This document shows, in pieces, positions 42,394 through 51,885 of a DNA stretch of 64,000 nt (position 1 is the stretch's first letter; each line of letters opens with the position of its first letter). The DNA comes from Calothrix sp. PCC 7507 (GTDB taxonomy: Bacteria > Cyanobacteriota > Cyanobacteriia > Cyanobacteriales > Nostocaceae). The DNA is taken from NCBI RefSeq assembly GCF_000316575.1, contig NC_019682.1, positions 1,240,001 to 1,304,000 on the forward strand, read 5' to 3'. The notes under the pieces were generated by a model. The model did no database searches and had not been told where the DNA came from. It saw nothing but the letters and a program-made list of their open reading frames with translations. The translations under genes were made by a program, and so were the position numbers.

Positions 42394-43098
42394 ATGCAGG
42401 ATAAAGTCATTGTCATTGTCGGTGCTACCGGCGGCATTGGTTCAGCCTTAACACGTAAACTTGCCCCCACAGGCGCACGGTTGGTATTAACCGCCAGAGA
42501 CGCAGTGCGTTTGGCAACACTGGCAGAGGAATTACCAGGGGAAGTTCTGACTGTTTCCTGCGATATCACTGATCCCCAACAAGTAAACACTTTAATCGAA
42601 AAAACTGTCACCCAGTTCGGTCAAATCGATGTTTTAGTCAATACAGCTGGTGCTGGTATCCTCAAACCCTATAACAACCTAGAACCAGCTGATTTAGACA
42701 AGATGCTAGATATCAACTTAAAAGGCAGCTTTTATACCACTCAAGCAGCAGCCGAAGAGATGCAAAAGCGCAAATCTGGCCATATCTGTAACGTCGTGGG
42801 AATCCTGGGCAAACATTCGATGCCAATGGCAGCAGCTTATTCTGCTTCCAAGTTTGGGGTTGTTGGTTTTAGTAAGTGTATGGCAGAAGAACTCAAACGT
42901 TTTGGAGTTAAATTCACGTTATTTTACTTTGGTGGTGTAGATTCTCCCTTTTGGGATAATGTCAGCCTCAAGGTAGACCGGAAAAAAATGCTCAGTCCGG
43001 AAACTGCTGCTAATGCAATTTTCTTCGCTCTTGCGGCTGATCCGCAAGCTGTGCCAATGGAAATTAATATCCAACCCGACAGTCATCTATTTTTCTAG
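42394..43098 (+). CDS. Short-chain dehydrogenase/reductase (SDR)
   Basis: 234 residues of classical SDR form: VIVGATGGIGSALTRKL (TGxxxGIG dinucleotide site), DVLVNTAGAGIL (NNAG-like), then AAAYSASKFGVVGFSKCM (catalytic Tyr and Lys in Y-x-x-x-K). NADP-type residues (TARDAVRLATLAEEL) follow. Substrate unknown. Next gene on the strand is the HAD phosphatase 76 bases on. Confidence 0.92.
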   Translation: MQDKVIVIVGATGGIGSALTRKLAPTGARLVLTARDAVRLATLAEELPGEVLTVSCDITDPQQVNTLIEKTVTQFGQIDVLVNTAGAGILKPYNNLEPADLDKMLDINLKGSFYTTQAAAEEMQKRKSGHICNVVGILGKHSMPMAAAYSASKFGVVGFSKCMAEELKRFGVKFTLFYFGGVDSPFWDNVSLKVDRKKMLSPETAANAIFFALAADPQAVPMEINIQPDSHLFF

Positions 43099-43174
43099 GT
43101 TCAGGAAGCGGTTTGCATATCCAAAACGGCCACACAACTGAGATAATTTTAATAAAACTTAAAACTCTCCGCCG

Positions 43175-43888
43175 ATGCTAAGACTAATTACTGACTTCGA
43201 CGGCCCGATTATTGATGTTTCCGATCGCTATTATCGTGTTTATCAATTTTGCCTGGAGAAAACCCGCAGCCCAAATCAATCAGTGCAAGAACTTTCTAAA
43301 GAAGTATTTTGGCAGTTAAAGCGGGAGCAAGTTCCCGAAAAACAAATCGCCATGAATTCGGGTTTAGATGCCGCACAAGCACAGGAGTTTGCTCAGTTAC
43401 GGCGGCAAACAGTGCATACAGAGCCTTATTTCCAATATGATAGCCTGATGCCTGGCGCGATCGCCGCACTGTTAAAAATTCAACAAGCTGGCGTCGATTT
43501 AGCAGTCATGACAATGCGCCGAGTTTGGGAACTAGACTATGCCTTTAAAAAATACGATTTAGGGAGATTTTTCCCAGAAAATCGCCGTTATTGCCTGAGT
43601 AATGACTATGTTAAAACCCGCGATATTGAAGATAAGCCCTTGTTGATGGCGCGGGCGTTAGCAGAACTACCCCCAGCCTGTGATACCTGGATGGTAGGGG
43701 ACACGGAAGCCGATATCACCGCCGCCAAAAAACATGATATTAAAGTCATGGCTGTAGAGTCTGGTATCCGCGATCGCACTCGCTTAGAACTTTACCACCC
43801 CGACTTAATTGTTCAAGATTTGAGCTTTGCCGTAGATTTCATTCTACAGAGCCAACAGGCGGATACAAAACGGCTGGCGATCGGATAG
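43175..43888 (+). CDS. HAD-family hydrolase
   Basis: 237 residues. HAD motifs: LITDFDGPIIDV (motif I, D-x-D), VMTMRRVWELDYAFKKY (motif II T), RDIEDKPLLMARAL (motif III Lys) and TWMVGDTEADITAAKKHDIK (motif IV G-D-x-x-x-D). A helical cap sits between I and II. Likely a small-molecule phosphatase or phosphoglycolate-phosphatase-like enzyme; substrate not assignable. A hairpin ATGGGTAAT/ATTACCCAT (43911-43941) follows but without T-run. Confidence 0.88.
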   Translation: MLRLITDFDGPIIDVSDRYYRVYQFCLEKTRSPNQSVQELSKEVFWQLKREQVPEKQIAMNSGLDAAQAQEFAQLRRQTVHTEPYFQYDSLMPGAIAALLKIQQAGVDLAVMTMRRVWELDYAFKKYDLGRFFPENRRYCLSNDYVKTRDIEDKPLLMARALAELPPACDTWMVGDTEADITAAKKHDIKVMAVESGIRDRTRLELYHPDLIVQDLSFAVDFILQSQQADTKRLAIG

Positions 43889-44074
43889 CAGCTGATTAAC
43901 ACTATAAAAGATGGGTAATAGAAACTCATTTCCATTACCCATATAAATCGGAGTCATTGCCCCCAATTTTCATTAGGCAGAATATTACCCTTCAGAAAGC
44001 AAAGTTTAGGCTTTAATGATGGGGACTCCCCTACTGCCTATCGCCTTTTAACTGTTTCTGAGCCTCGAATCGCC

Positions 44075-44701
44075 CTAACGCAGAAAGCTACTAACCAACC
44101 ACAACAATATAAACGTCAGTACCGTAGAAAACTGATTTGACGTCAGACTAATAAATGGCACTTGCGGCAGTACCCAGCTAGCAGCTAGTCCTCCCACGAT
44201 TAAGCCGATGATGAGGCCAATCAGAGTGAACAAAACTGCTCTGCCAAACTTATTTTCCTTGCGATTCAGAAAGTAAATACTGATTCCTACTCCAACCACC
44301 AAAGCCAACTGTAAAACTTGATCTCCCGCAGCCGGGTAGAACACACTGATAGTACTCAAGCCCAAATACCAGGCTCCAGGTAAAAGTACATCAGCAGGGG
44401 TTGGCTGGTCTAGCATTCGCTGTAGCCATGCTGGTGACTGCTCCCGTTGGGTCAGACTTTCTTTAGGAAGTGATTGCACTCGAGTTTCTGGAAAGCGAAT
44501 CCGCTCAGGTACTTTAATTTTTCCTTCCTGACGCATTCGTAAGCGTTCCATTAAAATCGCATCGTAGGCAACTTCAATTGCTTCTAGACGCTTCGCATCG
44601 CCACCACATTGCTCCAATAGGCGATTGCGAGCATCCTGAATTTCATCGAAGCTAGCATCTTCTGATACCCCAAGTTTTTCGTAGGGATTTTGATCGCTCA
44701 T
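44075..44701 (-). CDS. CPP1-like J-domain membrane protein
   Basis: 208 residues. N-terminal J-like domain (NPYEKLGVSEDASFDEIQDA, without the canonical HPD), a linker, then three or four membrane helices (VLQLALVVGVGISIYFLN, AVLFTLIGLIIGLIVGGLAA, FSTVLTFILLWLVSSFL). This is the layout of plant CPP1 (chaperone-like protein of POR1) and the cyanobacterial CPP1-like family, thought to act as holdase chaperones at thylakoid or plasma membranes. No clear ribosome-binding site upstream of the ATG at 44701. Confidence 0.9.
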   Translation of the reverse strand: MSDQNPYEKLGVSEDASFDEIQDARNRLLEQCGGDAKRLEAIEVAYDAILMERLRMRQEGKIKVPERIRFPETRVQSLPKESLTQREQSPAWLQRMLDQPTPADVLLPGAWYLGLSTISVFYPAAGDQVLQLALVVGVGISIYFLNRKENKFGRAVLFTLIGLIIGLIVGGLAASWVLPQVPFISLTSNQFSTVLTFILLWLVSSFLR

Positions 44702-45429
44702 GGGAGTTTATACTTTAGCCTCTGTCAACGGCAGTCTTTCTGTTGACGGAAAAACAACTTTGAGTTTTATGTTGATCATACCCAGTATATCAACCAGGTT
44801 TTTTTGTTCTACCAGGATGGTAACACGGGTTAGTTTAATTAACTTGGAAATTTCAACTATAGCCACTTTAACATATTGTCATAACTCCGTGTATACCCTC
44901 ATGTCGTTGACCAGTTCTAGCTCTAATCTAGAATTTGAACTAAGAATACCTAAAACACATTTTGTATGGAAAAATTAATTTTTCGGCTTCAGATTTGGTG
45001 AAGCAGCCCCGTATTACTCGGCTTAAGCAAGTCAGCAAGCGCGTTTCCGTCAGGAAAAGGGTAGCTGACACAGCTTTAATGGAGTTTTCATCAATGAGTC
45101 TTATTCTAGGTGGTAGTATCGATCCGCATATCGATATTAAGATTAAAGCAATTTAGATTACCACCTACTTGATATCCGAAAGTGTTCTAGGTTACAAATC
45201 TCCTGTAGCTAAGGTCAGAAGATTTGATCGCTGGAAGTAAAATTAATCAATGCAAGTGTGGATACCAAGATACTCCTAGTTTAATTTTCCATAGCCCTGA
45301 TTAGAATATTATGTTGGATAATCAGGAAATGCATCCCTTAGCATTGTAGATTCTTCATTATTCCCCGAAAGTGGAAACAGCGTTTTTACGCAATTTTTCT
45401 GTTAATCCTATGAATTTTTGTGCAAAGTG
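44702..45429. other. Long gap before the response regulator; one weak small ORF
   Basis: No gene supported. The only candidate is a 64-codon frame at 44962-45156 with a basic first half (ITRLKQVSKRVSVRKRVADT) and the end SLILGGSIDPHIDIKIKAI; it has no ribosome-binding site and is not counted. The rest is AT-rich with no recognised repeat. Confidence 0.35.
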
Positions 45430-46155
45430 ATGGTCATGGCTCCTGCCAAGATTCTTGTAGTTGATGACGACCCTGCGGTTCGGAATTTAATCCAACGCTT
45501 TTTGATTAAGCAGAACTATCAGGTAGAGGCGGCTGAGGATGGTAAAACAGCCTTAGCACTATTTGAGCAGTTTAACCCTGATCTGGTGATTCTAGATGTG
45601 AATCTACCAGATGTTATTGGGTTTAACCTCTGCCAAGAGATGCAAAGTCGTAATGGTGTTTTTGTGCTGATGCTGACTAGTCGAGCAGACGAAGCTGACA
45701 AGATTCGCGGCTTTGCTAAAGGTGCTGATGACTATCTCACCAAACCATTTGGTCTGGGAGAACTAGAAGTCAGAGTAGCGGCTATTTTAAGGCGTCAGCG
45801 AGTTGTAACTACAGCAGAACAGAAACGCCTGGTATTTGAAAAGTTGATGATTGATCCAGTGCGGCGAGAAGTGGCGCTTAACAACCAACCAGTACTCTTA
45901 ACCGCTCTGGAATTTGATTTGTTGCATTTTTTAGCCAGCCATCCAGGTCGAGTTTGGCGGCGAGCAGAACTAATTCAAGAGGTGTGGGACTATGAATACG
46001 TTGGTGACCAGCGGGTTGTAGATGTGCATATCGGTCAAATTCGTAAGAAGATAGAAATCGATGCCAGCCAGCCGGCATTAATTCAAACAGTACGTGGCGT
46101 AGGGTATAAGTTTGAATCTGCTAGTCACCCAGGGCAACTGGAAGCCAATTCTTAA
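45430..46155 (+). CDS. OmpR-family response regulator transcription factor
   Basis: 241 residues from the ATG at 45430. Receiver about 1-120: AKILVVDDDPAVRNLIQRFL (acidic pair), DLVILDVNLPDVIGF (phospho-Asp), LMLTSRADEADK (Thr/Ser) and KGADDYLTKPFGLGE (Lys). Winged-helix effector about 130-235: LVFEKLMIDPVRREVALNNQ, LTALEFDLLHFLASHPGRVW and VDVHIGQIRKKI then QTVRGVGYKFE. No kinase next to it; the HK genes lie about 17 kb upstream. The target is unknown, and I cannot assign a named regulator such as RpaB or NblR. The hairpin at 46155-46194 may end the transcript. Confidence 0.9.
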   Translation: MVMAPAKILVVDDDPAVRNLIQRFLIKQNYQVEAAEDGKTALALFEQFNPDLVILDVNLPDVIGFNLCQEMQSRNGVFVLMLTSRADEADKIRGFAKGADDYLTKPFGLGELEVRVAAILRRQRVVTTAEQKRLVFEKLMIDPVRREVALNNQPVLLTALEFDLLHFLASHPGRVWRRAELIQEVWDYEYVGDQRVVDVHIGQIRKKIEIDASQPALIQTVRGVGYKFESASHPGQLEANS

Positions 46156-46194
46156 GTCTATAGTCAAGAGTGAAAAAGCTCTGGACTATAGACT
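46155..46194 (+). terminator. Hairpin after the response regulator (weak terminator)
   Basis: AGTCTATAGTC (46155-46165) pairs exactly with GACTATAGACT (46184-46194), an 11-bp stem overlapping the stop codon. No T-run follows, so it may stabilise the 3' end rather than terminate. Confidence 0.5.
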
Positions 46195-46449
46195 AATTGC
46201 TCGCCTTTGTAGTGAAATAGCCCTCTTAGGAGGGTTAGCCTGACTGAGCTAAAGCTTACCCCTACGGTTCAGCAAGTTATGCGGCAGTATCACCGCATAA
46301 CAAGAGTAGAGCAACCATTCCCGCAGGATGTGATTGATTAGTGATTGATCATGAAAAACTTAGACTAGAGTATAAGTCACAATAACATCGTCTAGAACGT
46401 GTGTAGTACATTATTATCGCTTAGGCGTAGATTGATACAGGATTTTTAC

Positions 46450-46647
46450 TTAGCTGTGGTGGAACAAAGTTTCTAGATAGACACGGGCAGCACGGCGATC
46501 GCTATCTCCATTTTGCAGCAAAAATAATGACAGAGCAGCCGTCAATACTCGGTTTTGATCCCAATCAGGATGGGTTTCTAAGTAGTTCTTGAGAGATTCG
46601 TGAAGTGGTTCAGGAATTTCTGTAAAAATGCTAACTGTTGCGTTCAT
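46450..46647 (-). CDS. DUF2811 small protein
   Basis: 65 residues from the ATG at 46647, chosen because GGAGG lies eight bases upstream. Sequence: NATVSIFTEIPEPLHESLKN, LETHPDWDQNRVLTAALSLF, LLQNGDSDRRAARVYLETLF. This matches the DUF2811 family of short cyanobacterial proteins with a conserved PEPLH...HPDWDQ motif. Function unknown; probably helical and cytosolic. Confidence 0.85.
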   Translation of the reverse strand: MNATVSIFTEIPEPLHESLKNYLETHPDWDQNRVLTAALSLFLLQNGDSDRRAARVYLETLFHHS

Positions 46648-47224
46648 GAGATTTTCCTCCTTTGAGGTCAATCAAGAGTGGCTTTTTACTTGCTGTAGTT
46701 AGCTGAGGGCTGAATATACAATTCATTCCCTATCCGATAATCTGGGACAAGATTTGACGTAATTTTACACACGTTGTTGTCAACAGTCGAACAAACTACA
46801 ACAGCAAGCCGAACTATTGTGCGGCAAGAGGGGGTAGGTTTGTCAATGCTGCGAAATGTTAAAAAGGTTGGTATAAAAAATAATTTACTACGAGATAATC
46901 AGCTTTAAAAGCTATTTCTTGTTACACAAGTTAACAATAACTCAGTCTCTAAAATTCTTGTTACGTAGAAGTAAAAAATCCCCAGTAAGACTGCAAGAGC
47001 CTATAAACTCGTAAAGCATCTGTGGAAAACTCAAAAAAACCCTGTGGAAACCCTGTGGAATCAGTGAGGAAAATTTCCCCCAATAATAAGAATTACAAAA
47101 ATCTCATCTTGTGATTCAGCCACACAAATCTACAAATCCCAGCCAAAGAACCAGGGCGGGGAAACCCCGCCCGTACGATTTATGCGCCACATTGGCGGAG
47201 CAAGGCAAGCTCACGCTCTTGGAG
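46648..47224. other. Gap with DnaA-box-like sites
   Basis: No gene. It includes three TGTGGAA words at 47021-47062 (reported separately). Near 47140-47180 is another repeat (AACCAGGGCGGGGAAACCCC). Confidence 0.5.
47021..47062. promoter_or_regulatory. Cluster of three DnaA-box-like sites
   Basis: TGTGGAAAA (47021-47029), TGTGGAAAC (47043-47051) and TGTGGAATC (47054-47062) share the first seven bases of the inverse of TTTTCCACA, the DnaA box reported in cyanobacteria. No dnaA or dnaN gene lies nearby, so replication-origin function is doubtful. Confidence 0.35.
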
Positions 47225-47599
47225 CTATCTTGCTTTATTAGGGCGATCGCCTGGAGGATTGGCAGGAACACCCAACGCATCCTTTAACTGTTGTTCCGTG
47301 ACACCCAACTTCGTCGCTGCAGCCGCAAAATCAGGGCGGGGTGGACGTTGATTGCGATCGCCTGGAGGATTAGCAGGAACACCCAACGCATCCTTTAATT
47401 GTTGTTCTGTGACACCCAACTTCGTCGCTGCAGCCGCAAAATCAGGGCGGGGTGGGCGTTGTTGTTCGTTGGACGGTTCTGAAGCTTGGGCAATTTGCTG
47501 GAATCGATCAGCAGCATTGGCTTGATGGAGTGAAATCAAACCAATAGTGCCAACCATAACAGGAATTGCTGTGAAAACTAGTACTTGACGAACGTTCAT
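47225..47599 (-). CDS. Secreted protein with two 37-residue repeats
   Basis: 124 residues from the ATG at 47599. A signal peptide occupies about 1-30 (VLVFTAIPVMVGTIGLISLH, ending QANAADR). The rest is two nearly identical copies of RPPRPDFAAAATKLGVTEQQ followed by LKDALGVPANPPGDR, spaced by NQ: 37 residues or 111 bp. The motif AAxxLGVTEQQLKDALG is a short helical unit found in secreted bacterial proteins. DNA copies differ at few positions, indicating recent duplication. Function unknown. GC content is higher than its surroundings. Confidence 0.8.
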   Translation of the reverse strand: MNVRQVLVFTAIPVMVGTIGLISLHQANAADRFQQIAQASEPSNEQQRPPRPDFAAAATKLGVTEQQLKDALGVPANPPGDRNQRPPRPDFAAAATKLGVTEQQLKDALGVPANPPGDRPNKAR

Positions 47600-47695
47600 T
47601 GTTAACCTGGAAACGATAGATTGTTTATATTTATGATTTAAACAACCCAAAATTACAATTTGTGCTGTTTGTAAATTACAGTTTTGTAATTTTTG

Positions 47696-48046
47696 TCATC
47701 GCCAACGGGAATGGGGAAAGAAAAACGGATAATTTTGCAACTTTTTGGTGAGCATTGCCGCTAGGAGTAAACTACCTGGGATTGGCTGCTGGGGAATGGT
47801 ATTTGTGAAATAGGCTTGTCGTTGAATCCCCAACCAAGCTAAAAATGCTCCTAGGAAAATAGCTAAATAGGCGATCGCTGGAGCAATCCAAATTTGCCCT
47901 GACAAGTCAATTTGCCGCAAAAAAGCTACAACAGTTATCAGTACTACCACTCAAAAGAGAACCTGACCTAAACGAGTAGGAAACGTTGGAGATAGTGTCC
48001 GTCCCCAAATGAATCCTATCCAGGCCAGTCCTACTAGCTTGACGTA
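47696..48046 (-). pseudogene. AEC-family (auxin efflux carrier-like) permease fragment
   Basis: The frame read on the minus strand gives YVKLVGLAWIGFIWGRTL, SPTFPTRLGQVLF, a TGA stop at 47953-47951, then VVVLITVVAFLRQIDLSG, IWIAPAIAYLAIFLGAFLAW and NTIPQQPIPGSLLLAAM: the N-terminal third of an AEC transporter. The stop sits where related proteins have Trp in LGQFLFWVGVP. Similarity ends after LLLAAM and the remainder (~200 residues) is missing. The 5' end abuts the repeat element at 48047. A dead transporter gene. Confidence 0.75.
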
Positions 48047-48153
48047 TATAGCGGTTCTCAGTTGGATGCAATACAAAATTATATCGTCGCTTGTAGGGTC
48101 ACGGCACTGCCGTGACCTTATGAGTGTATTGGACTCAAGCGATAACCGCTATA
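48047..48153. mobile_element. 107-bp MITE-like element with TATAGCGGTT ends
   Basis: TATAGCGGTT at 48047 and AACCGCTATA at 48144-48153 are exact inverted ends. The interior contains GTTGGATGCAATACAAAATT and GGTCACGGCACTGCCGTGAC, a hairpin (GTCACGGCA/TGCCGTGAC). It ends exactly where the AEC pseudogene frame begins. Related fragments lie near 3829 and 11557. Confidence 0.75.
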
Positions 48154-48398
48154 GTTCTAAAAGGTTTGTCAAATGAAGTCTGAAGTATAAAATTACCTTA
48201 GCCATCAAGGGATGAAACATAAATATTCAAATGATGTCTATCTAGCTTGAAAAAGTTCTTCAGCTTACAGTGCTGACTGTTGAACTAAAAAATACTTATC
48301 CCTAATCCCCAGTTGATGATGGCTACTTATTTATTGCTTTTATTTTTTTCCAGTCTACAATCTGTTATGGCTATTCAAAAAAAAGCAGGAGTTAATTC

Positions 48399-49232
48399 TT
48401 GAATAAGGCTGGGTTTTCTGGAAAACCGCAAGATTCATCAGCTGCCTCTAGTGATGATATTCCAGCGGCTTTGCGCGATACTCCAGATGCAGCACCCAAG
48501 GTGGGCGTTAAACCCGTGGTTTTGCTGATTGGGGGAGTAGTGGGATTTGTCTTGCTGGCTGTAATTAGTGGTTTTTTGTTTTTCGTCACTTCACCTAAAA
48601 AAACCGCCAAATCTCAACCTACATCAACTAGTTCTGCACCCGCACCCACGCCAGAAACTAGTAATTCTGTCAACTCCCAAATTGACAATAGTGATACTGT
48701 GTTGGGGCATTTAGCATATCCAGAAGCACCAGATACAGAACTAGTGGCAATTTCCAGAGATGGACGAACGAGAATGCGAAAAGCTGCTGCTGAAAAGTTT
48801 CAAGCAATGGTACAAGCAGCACGCAGTGCAGGTGTAAGTTTAGTGCCAATTTCTGCTTTTCGCTCAGTGAAAGAGCAGGAGCAGTTGTTTTTTAGCGTTG
48901 GTGCCCAGCGAAATCAAACCCCGTCTCAAAGAGCCGCTCTCAGCGCTCCACCTGGTCATAGCGAACATCATACAGGCTATGCTGTGGATATCGGCGACGG
49001 CGCAGTACCAGCAACTAATCTCCAAGCCAACTTTGATAACACTAAGGCTTATCAGTGGCTACAAGCAAACGCCGCCCGATTTAGTTTTGAAATGTCCTTT
49101 CCCAAGGATAATGCTCAAGGGGTGAGTTATGAGCCTTGGCACTGGCGTTTTGTAGGCGATAGTTCTAGTTTAGAAATGTTCTACAAAGCCAAAAACTTGA
49201 AACCATCCCCAACACCACAATCAACACCCTGA
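48399..49232 (+). CDS. VanY-type D-alanyl-D-alanine carboxypeptidase (M15B)
   Basis: 277 residues from a TTG start at 48399, supported by AGGAG 8 bases upstream; no ATG or GTG fits. A membrane helix at about 45-68 (VVLLIGGVVGFVLLAVISGF) and a Pro/Ser/Thr linker are followed by the peptidase (about 105-260): VPISAFRSVKEQEQLFF, PPGHSEHHTGYAVDIGDG (S-x-H-x-x-G-x-A-x-D zinc site) and VSYEPWHWRFVG (E-x-W-H-x-R). Zinc enzyme trimming D-Ala from peptidoglycan stem peptides. It is followed at once by the convergent siderophore receptor gene. Confidence 0.92.
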   Translation: MNKAGFSGKPQDSSAASSDDIPAALRDTPDAAPKVGVKPVVLLIGGVVGFVLLAVISGFLFFVTSPKKTAKSQPTSTSSAPAPTPETSNSVNSQIDNSDTVLGHLAYPEAPDTELVAISRDGRTRMRKAAAEKFQAMVQAARSAGVSLVPISAFRSVKEQEQLFFSVGAQRNQTPSQRAALSAPPGHSEHHTGYAVDIGDGAVPATNLQANFDNTKAYQWLQANAARFSFEMSFPKDNAQGVSYEPWHWRFVGDSSSLEMFYKAKNLKPSPTPQSTP

Positions 49233-49256
49233 GCATTTGCTTTGGCTATAGTCAGA

Positions 49257-51791
49257 TCAAAATTGCACGGAAATCGTGCCCAAAACCGTAAACGGCGCAT
49301 TTGGACGGAGATAATAGCCCTGAGAGTCGAAGGACTGAATGTCGAAGAGGTTCTTAAAGTTCAACCCCACCCGCCAGTTGTCACGTTTGTAAAAAATAGT
49401 GGCATCGGTACGGACGTAAGACGGAATATCGAATGTGTTGGGGAGGGATGCGGCGCGATCGCCTACAAAAAACACCCCGCCACCAAACCCTAACCCCTGC
49501 AAATCGCCACTTTGAATCTCGTATGTCGTCCATAAACTCCCCCCCTGTCTGGGAGCATTTACTAGCCTATTACCTCTCAGGGTTGGGTCGTTGTCTTCGC
49601 TCACAAACGCATCATTAACAAAATATGAAGCGATAATATTCCAACCAGGAAGGATTTCCCCAGATATATCCAATTCAATACCTCGACTTTTTACCTCTCC
49701 AGCAGCAATGGAAAAGTCGGTATTGTTGGGATCAGTCGTGGCAACATTTTGCTTGGTAATTTCATAGGCTGCTAATATTGCTGAGAGCTTACCACCCAAA
49801 GCTTCGGCTTTAATTCCCACTTCGTACTGTGTCCCACTTTCCGGCGGTAATGTACTTCCAGTTGCTGTTCGTGAAGAGCTAGGATTGAATGAGCTGCTGT
49901 AGCTGGCGTACAGCGAAATCGGTTCTATTGGTTGATAGACGATCCCCACGCGAGGTGAGAAGGGACTATCGTAGAAATCCTCTGTTGTGGCATCGCCAAT
50001 GAGATTGGTACCGCTACCATCTAAATCTTGAGTTCTATTTTTGCGGTTAATAAAATCCACCCTACCACCGACTAATAACTTGAGATTTGGTAGCAAAGAG
50101 ACTTGATCTTGGAGGTAAAGACCAATGGTATTGCGATCGTATCTCTCCTTGCGAGCCGTCTCAAAACTCGTTGGTAATGGAGAGCCATACACTGGGTTGA
50201 ACAAATCAATGCTATTAGCCGGGGTGCGGAGAAAATCGTAACCATAAATGTATTTGTTTAAATCCAAACCCAAGAGCATTTGATGTTGAATGGAACCTGT
50301 ATTAAATTTGCCTACAATTTGGGTTTGCAAAGAATAGTTTTCCAAATAACCAGGACCAGCAGCAAATCTTCTCAATACAGTACGACCGTCTGCATCAATG
50401 CTGTCTGGTCGGATAGTTTTCGCATCTTCATTATAAAGTTCAGCAGAAAAGGCACTGCGGAGTTTCAAGTTCTCACTAAAGCGGTGTTCAAATGTCAAAT
50501 TGACATTATTCGATTCCCGGTAGTAATCTTTGGTATCTGGTTCTCCTAAAAATAGACTGATGGGACGCTGAAAAATAATTGGGTCAGGTGGAGAGCCGTC
50601 ATAATAAGTTCTATTGACCTTGCTGTACTCATATTCAAAGGTCAAACTTGTGGCATCACTAATTTTGTAAGTTAGTGTAGGTGCGATAAAAAATGATTCT
50701 TGATCAACAAAATCAATAAAACTACCAGAACTTTCATAGGCAGTGTTGAGGCGATATAACAATGTTCTCTCTGAGTTGAGAGGCCCAGAAATATCAATTG
50801 AGGGACGATAAGTATTGTAGCTGCCAACCGTAAATTCGCCGGAGTAGTAAGGCTGGCTAAGTGGCTGTTTAGTGATGTAATTTACAACCCCACCAGGTTC
50901 AAACTGACCATACAACACCGAAGCCGGACCCTTGAGTACTTCTATGCGATCGATATTAGTCGGGTTCACATTGCCATCTTGAGAGTAGAAACCATTTCTC
51001 AAGTTGTCGTAAGTCGTAAATCCCCGGATATTGTAATTATCTGTATTACCCGCATAGCCTCCCTGCGGAGTCACACCGCTGACGTTACGCACTGCATCGG
51101 AAATCCGAATAATTTTTTGATCCTCAATTACTTTCTGAGGGATTACCTGTATTGACTGCGGTACATCGCGGATTGGGGTATCTGTTTTAGTTGCCGTTGA
51201 TGCGTCTGGTACACGATATCCGTCTTGTTCACCTGTAACTACTAGTTCAATTGGGGTTTCATTCTCGGATGTTTCGCTTCTAGGTTGAACTGTATCTGGT
51301 GTTTCTGGTTGTTGTTGAGATTGAGAAACAACTGGTTTCACACTGAAAATTAAACCTTCATCACTATCAAATAACTCGATTTTGGGTATGCTTGTTTCAC
51401 CTGTGACAATGAGCCGAATACTATTGACATCTGGGTTATTAGCAGTCACCAAAGTAATTCCTTTGGTGGGGTTTTCTTGGCGGAAAGTATTACCAGATGC
51501 TAAACGCAGTTGAGCTACAGGAATATCAACAATATAGTTATTGCCATCACTTTTAGGCAAAAGTTGCAGTTTTTCTGCCTCTTTAGTTTCTAAAATTATC
51601 TCCAAGCCTGTTTCTGTTTGATTGACTTTGATACCTGTAACTTGTACAACTACTGCTTGATTAGATTGTTGTGCTAATAAAAAAGCAGCGTTAGTCACGG
51701 AAGGCTCTATTGCACATACTGATGGTATTGCCAGAATAGATAGAAAGCTAGTTACCCACACACCAGCAATTAGTTGACAGTTTTTTAACAT
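49257..51791 (-). CDS. TonB-dependent siderophore receptor with AMIN domain
   Basis: 844 residues from the ATG at 51791; the alternative ATG at 51824 adds 11. Signal peptide (VWVTSFLSILAIPSVCAI), then an N-terminal AMIN domain (about 40-150; VQVTGIKVNQTETGLEIIL, IVDIPVAQLRLASG), then a plug (about 210-330; TPIRDVPQSIQVIPQKVI, PTNIDRIEVLKGPASVLYGQ) and a 22-strand barrel ending at GTISVQF with a terminal Phe. The AMIN domain in front of the plug is typical of cyanobacterial FhuA-like siderophore receptors, for example schizokinen types. Ligand unknown. Between this gene and 53019 lies a PepSY gene on the same strand. Confidence 0.93.
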   Translation of the reverse strand: MLKNCQLIAGVWVTSFLSILAIPSVCAIEPSVTNAAFLLAQQSNQAVVVQVTGIKVNQTETGLEIILETKEAEKLQLLPKSDGNNYIVDIPVAQLRLASGNTFRQENPTKGITLVTANNPDVNSIRLIVTGETSIPKIELFDSDEGLIFSVKPVVSQSQQQPETPDTVQPRSETSENETPIELVVTGEQDGYRVPDASTATKTDTPIRDVPQSIQVIPQKVIEDQKIIRISDAVRNVSGVTPQGGYAGNTDNYNIRGFTTYDNLRNGFYSQDGNVNPTNIDRIEVLKGPASVLYGQFEPGGVVNYITKQPLSQPYYSGEFTVGSYNTYRPSIDISGPLNSERTLLYRLNTAYESSGSFIDFVDQESFFIAPTLTYKISDATSLTFEYEYSKVNRTYYDGSPPDPIIFQRPISLFLGEPDTKDYYRESNNVNLTFEHRFSENLKLRSAFSAELYNEDAKTIRPDSIDADGRTVLRRFAAGPGYLENYSLQTQIVGKFNTGSIQHQMLLGLDLNKYIYGYDFLRTPANSIDLFNPVYGSPLPTSFETARKERYDRNTIGLYLQDQVSLLPNLKLLVGGRVDFINRKNRTQDLDGSGTNLIGDATTEDFYDSPFSPRVGIVYQPIEPISLYASYSSSFNPSSSRTATGSTLPPESGTQYEVGIKAEALGGKLSAILAAYEITKQNVATTDPNNTDFSIAAGEVKSRGIELDISGEILPGWNIIASYFVNDAFVSEDNDPTLRGNRLVNAPRQGGSLWTTYEIQSGDLQGLGFGGGVFFVGDRAASLPNTFDIPSYVRTDATIFYKRDNWRVGLNFKNLFDIQSFDSQGYYLRPNAPFTVLGTISVQF

Positions 51792-51885
51792 TTTCACTCG
51801 CAATAAAATCTCAAACGATCGCATCAATCAAGAAAGCGAAATGACAGATTTAGAAAAAGATGGGATAAGTGCGATCTCTCAATTG

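Noticed and set aside
44962-45156. 64-codon frame with a basic start
   Set aside because: No ribosome-binding site, no known motif; kept only as a note in the gap entry.
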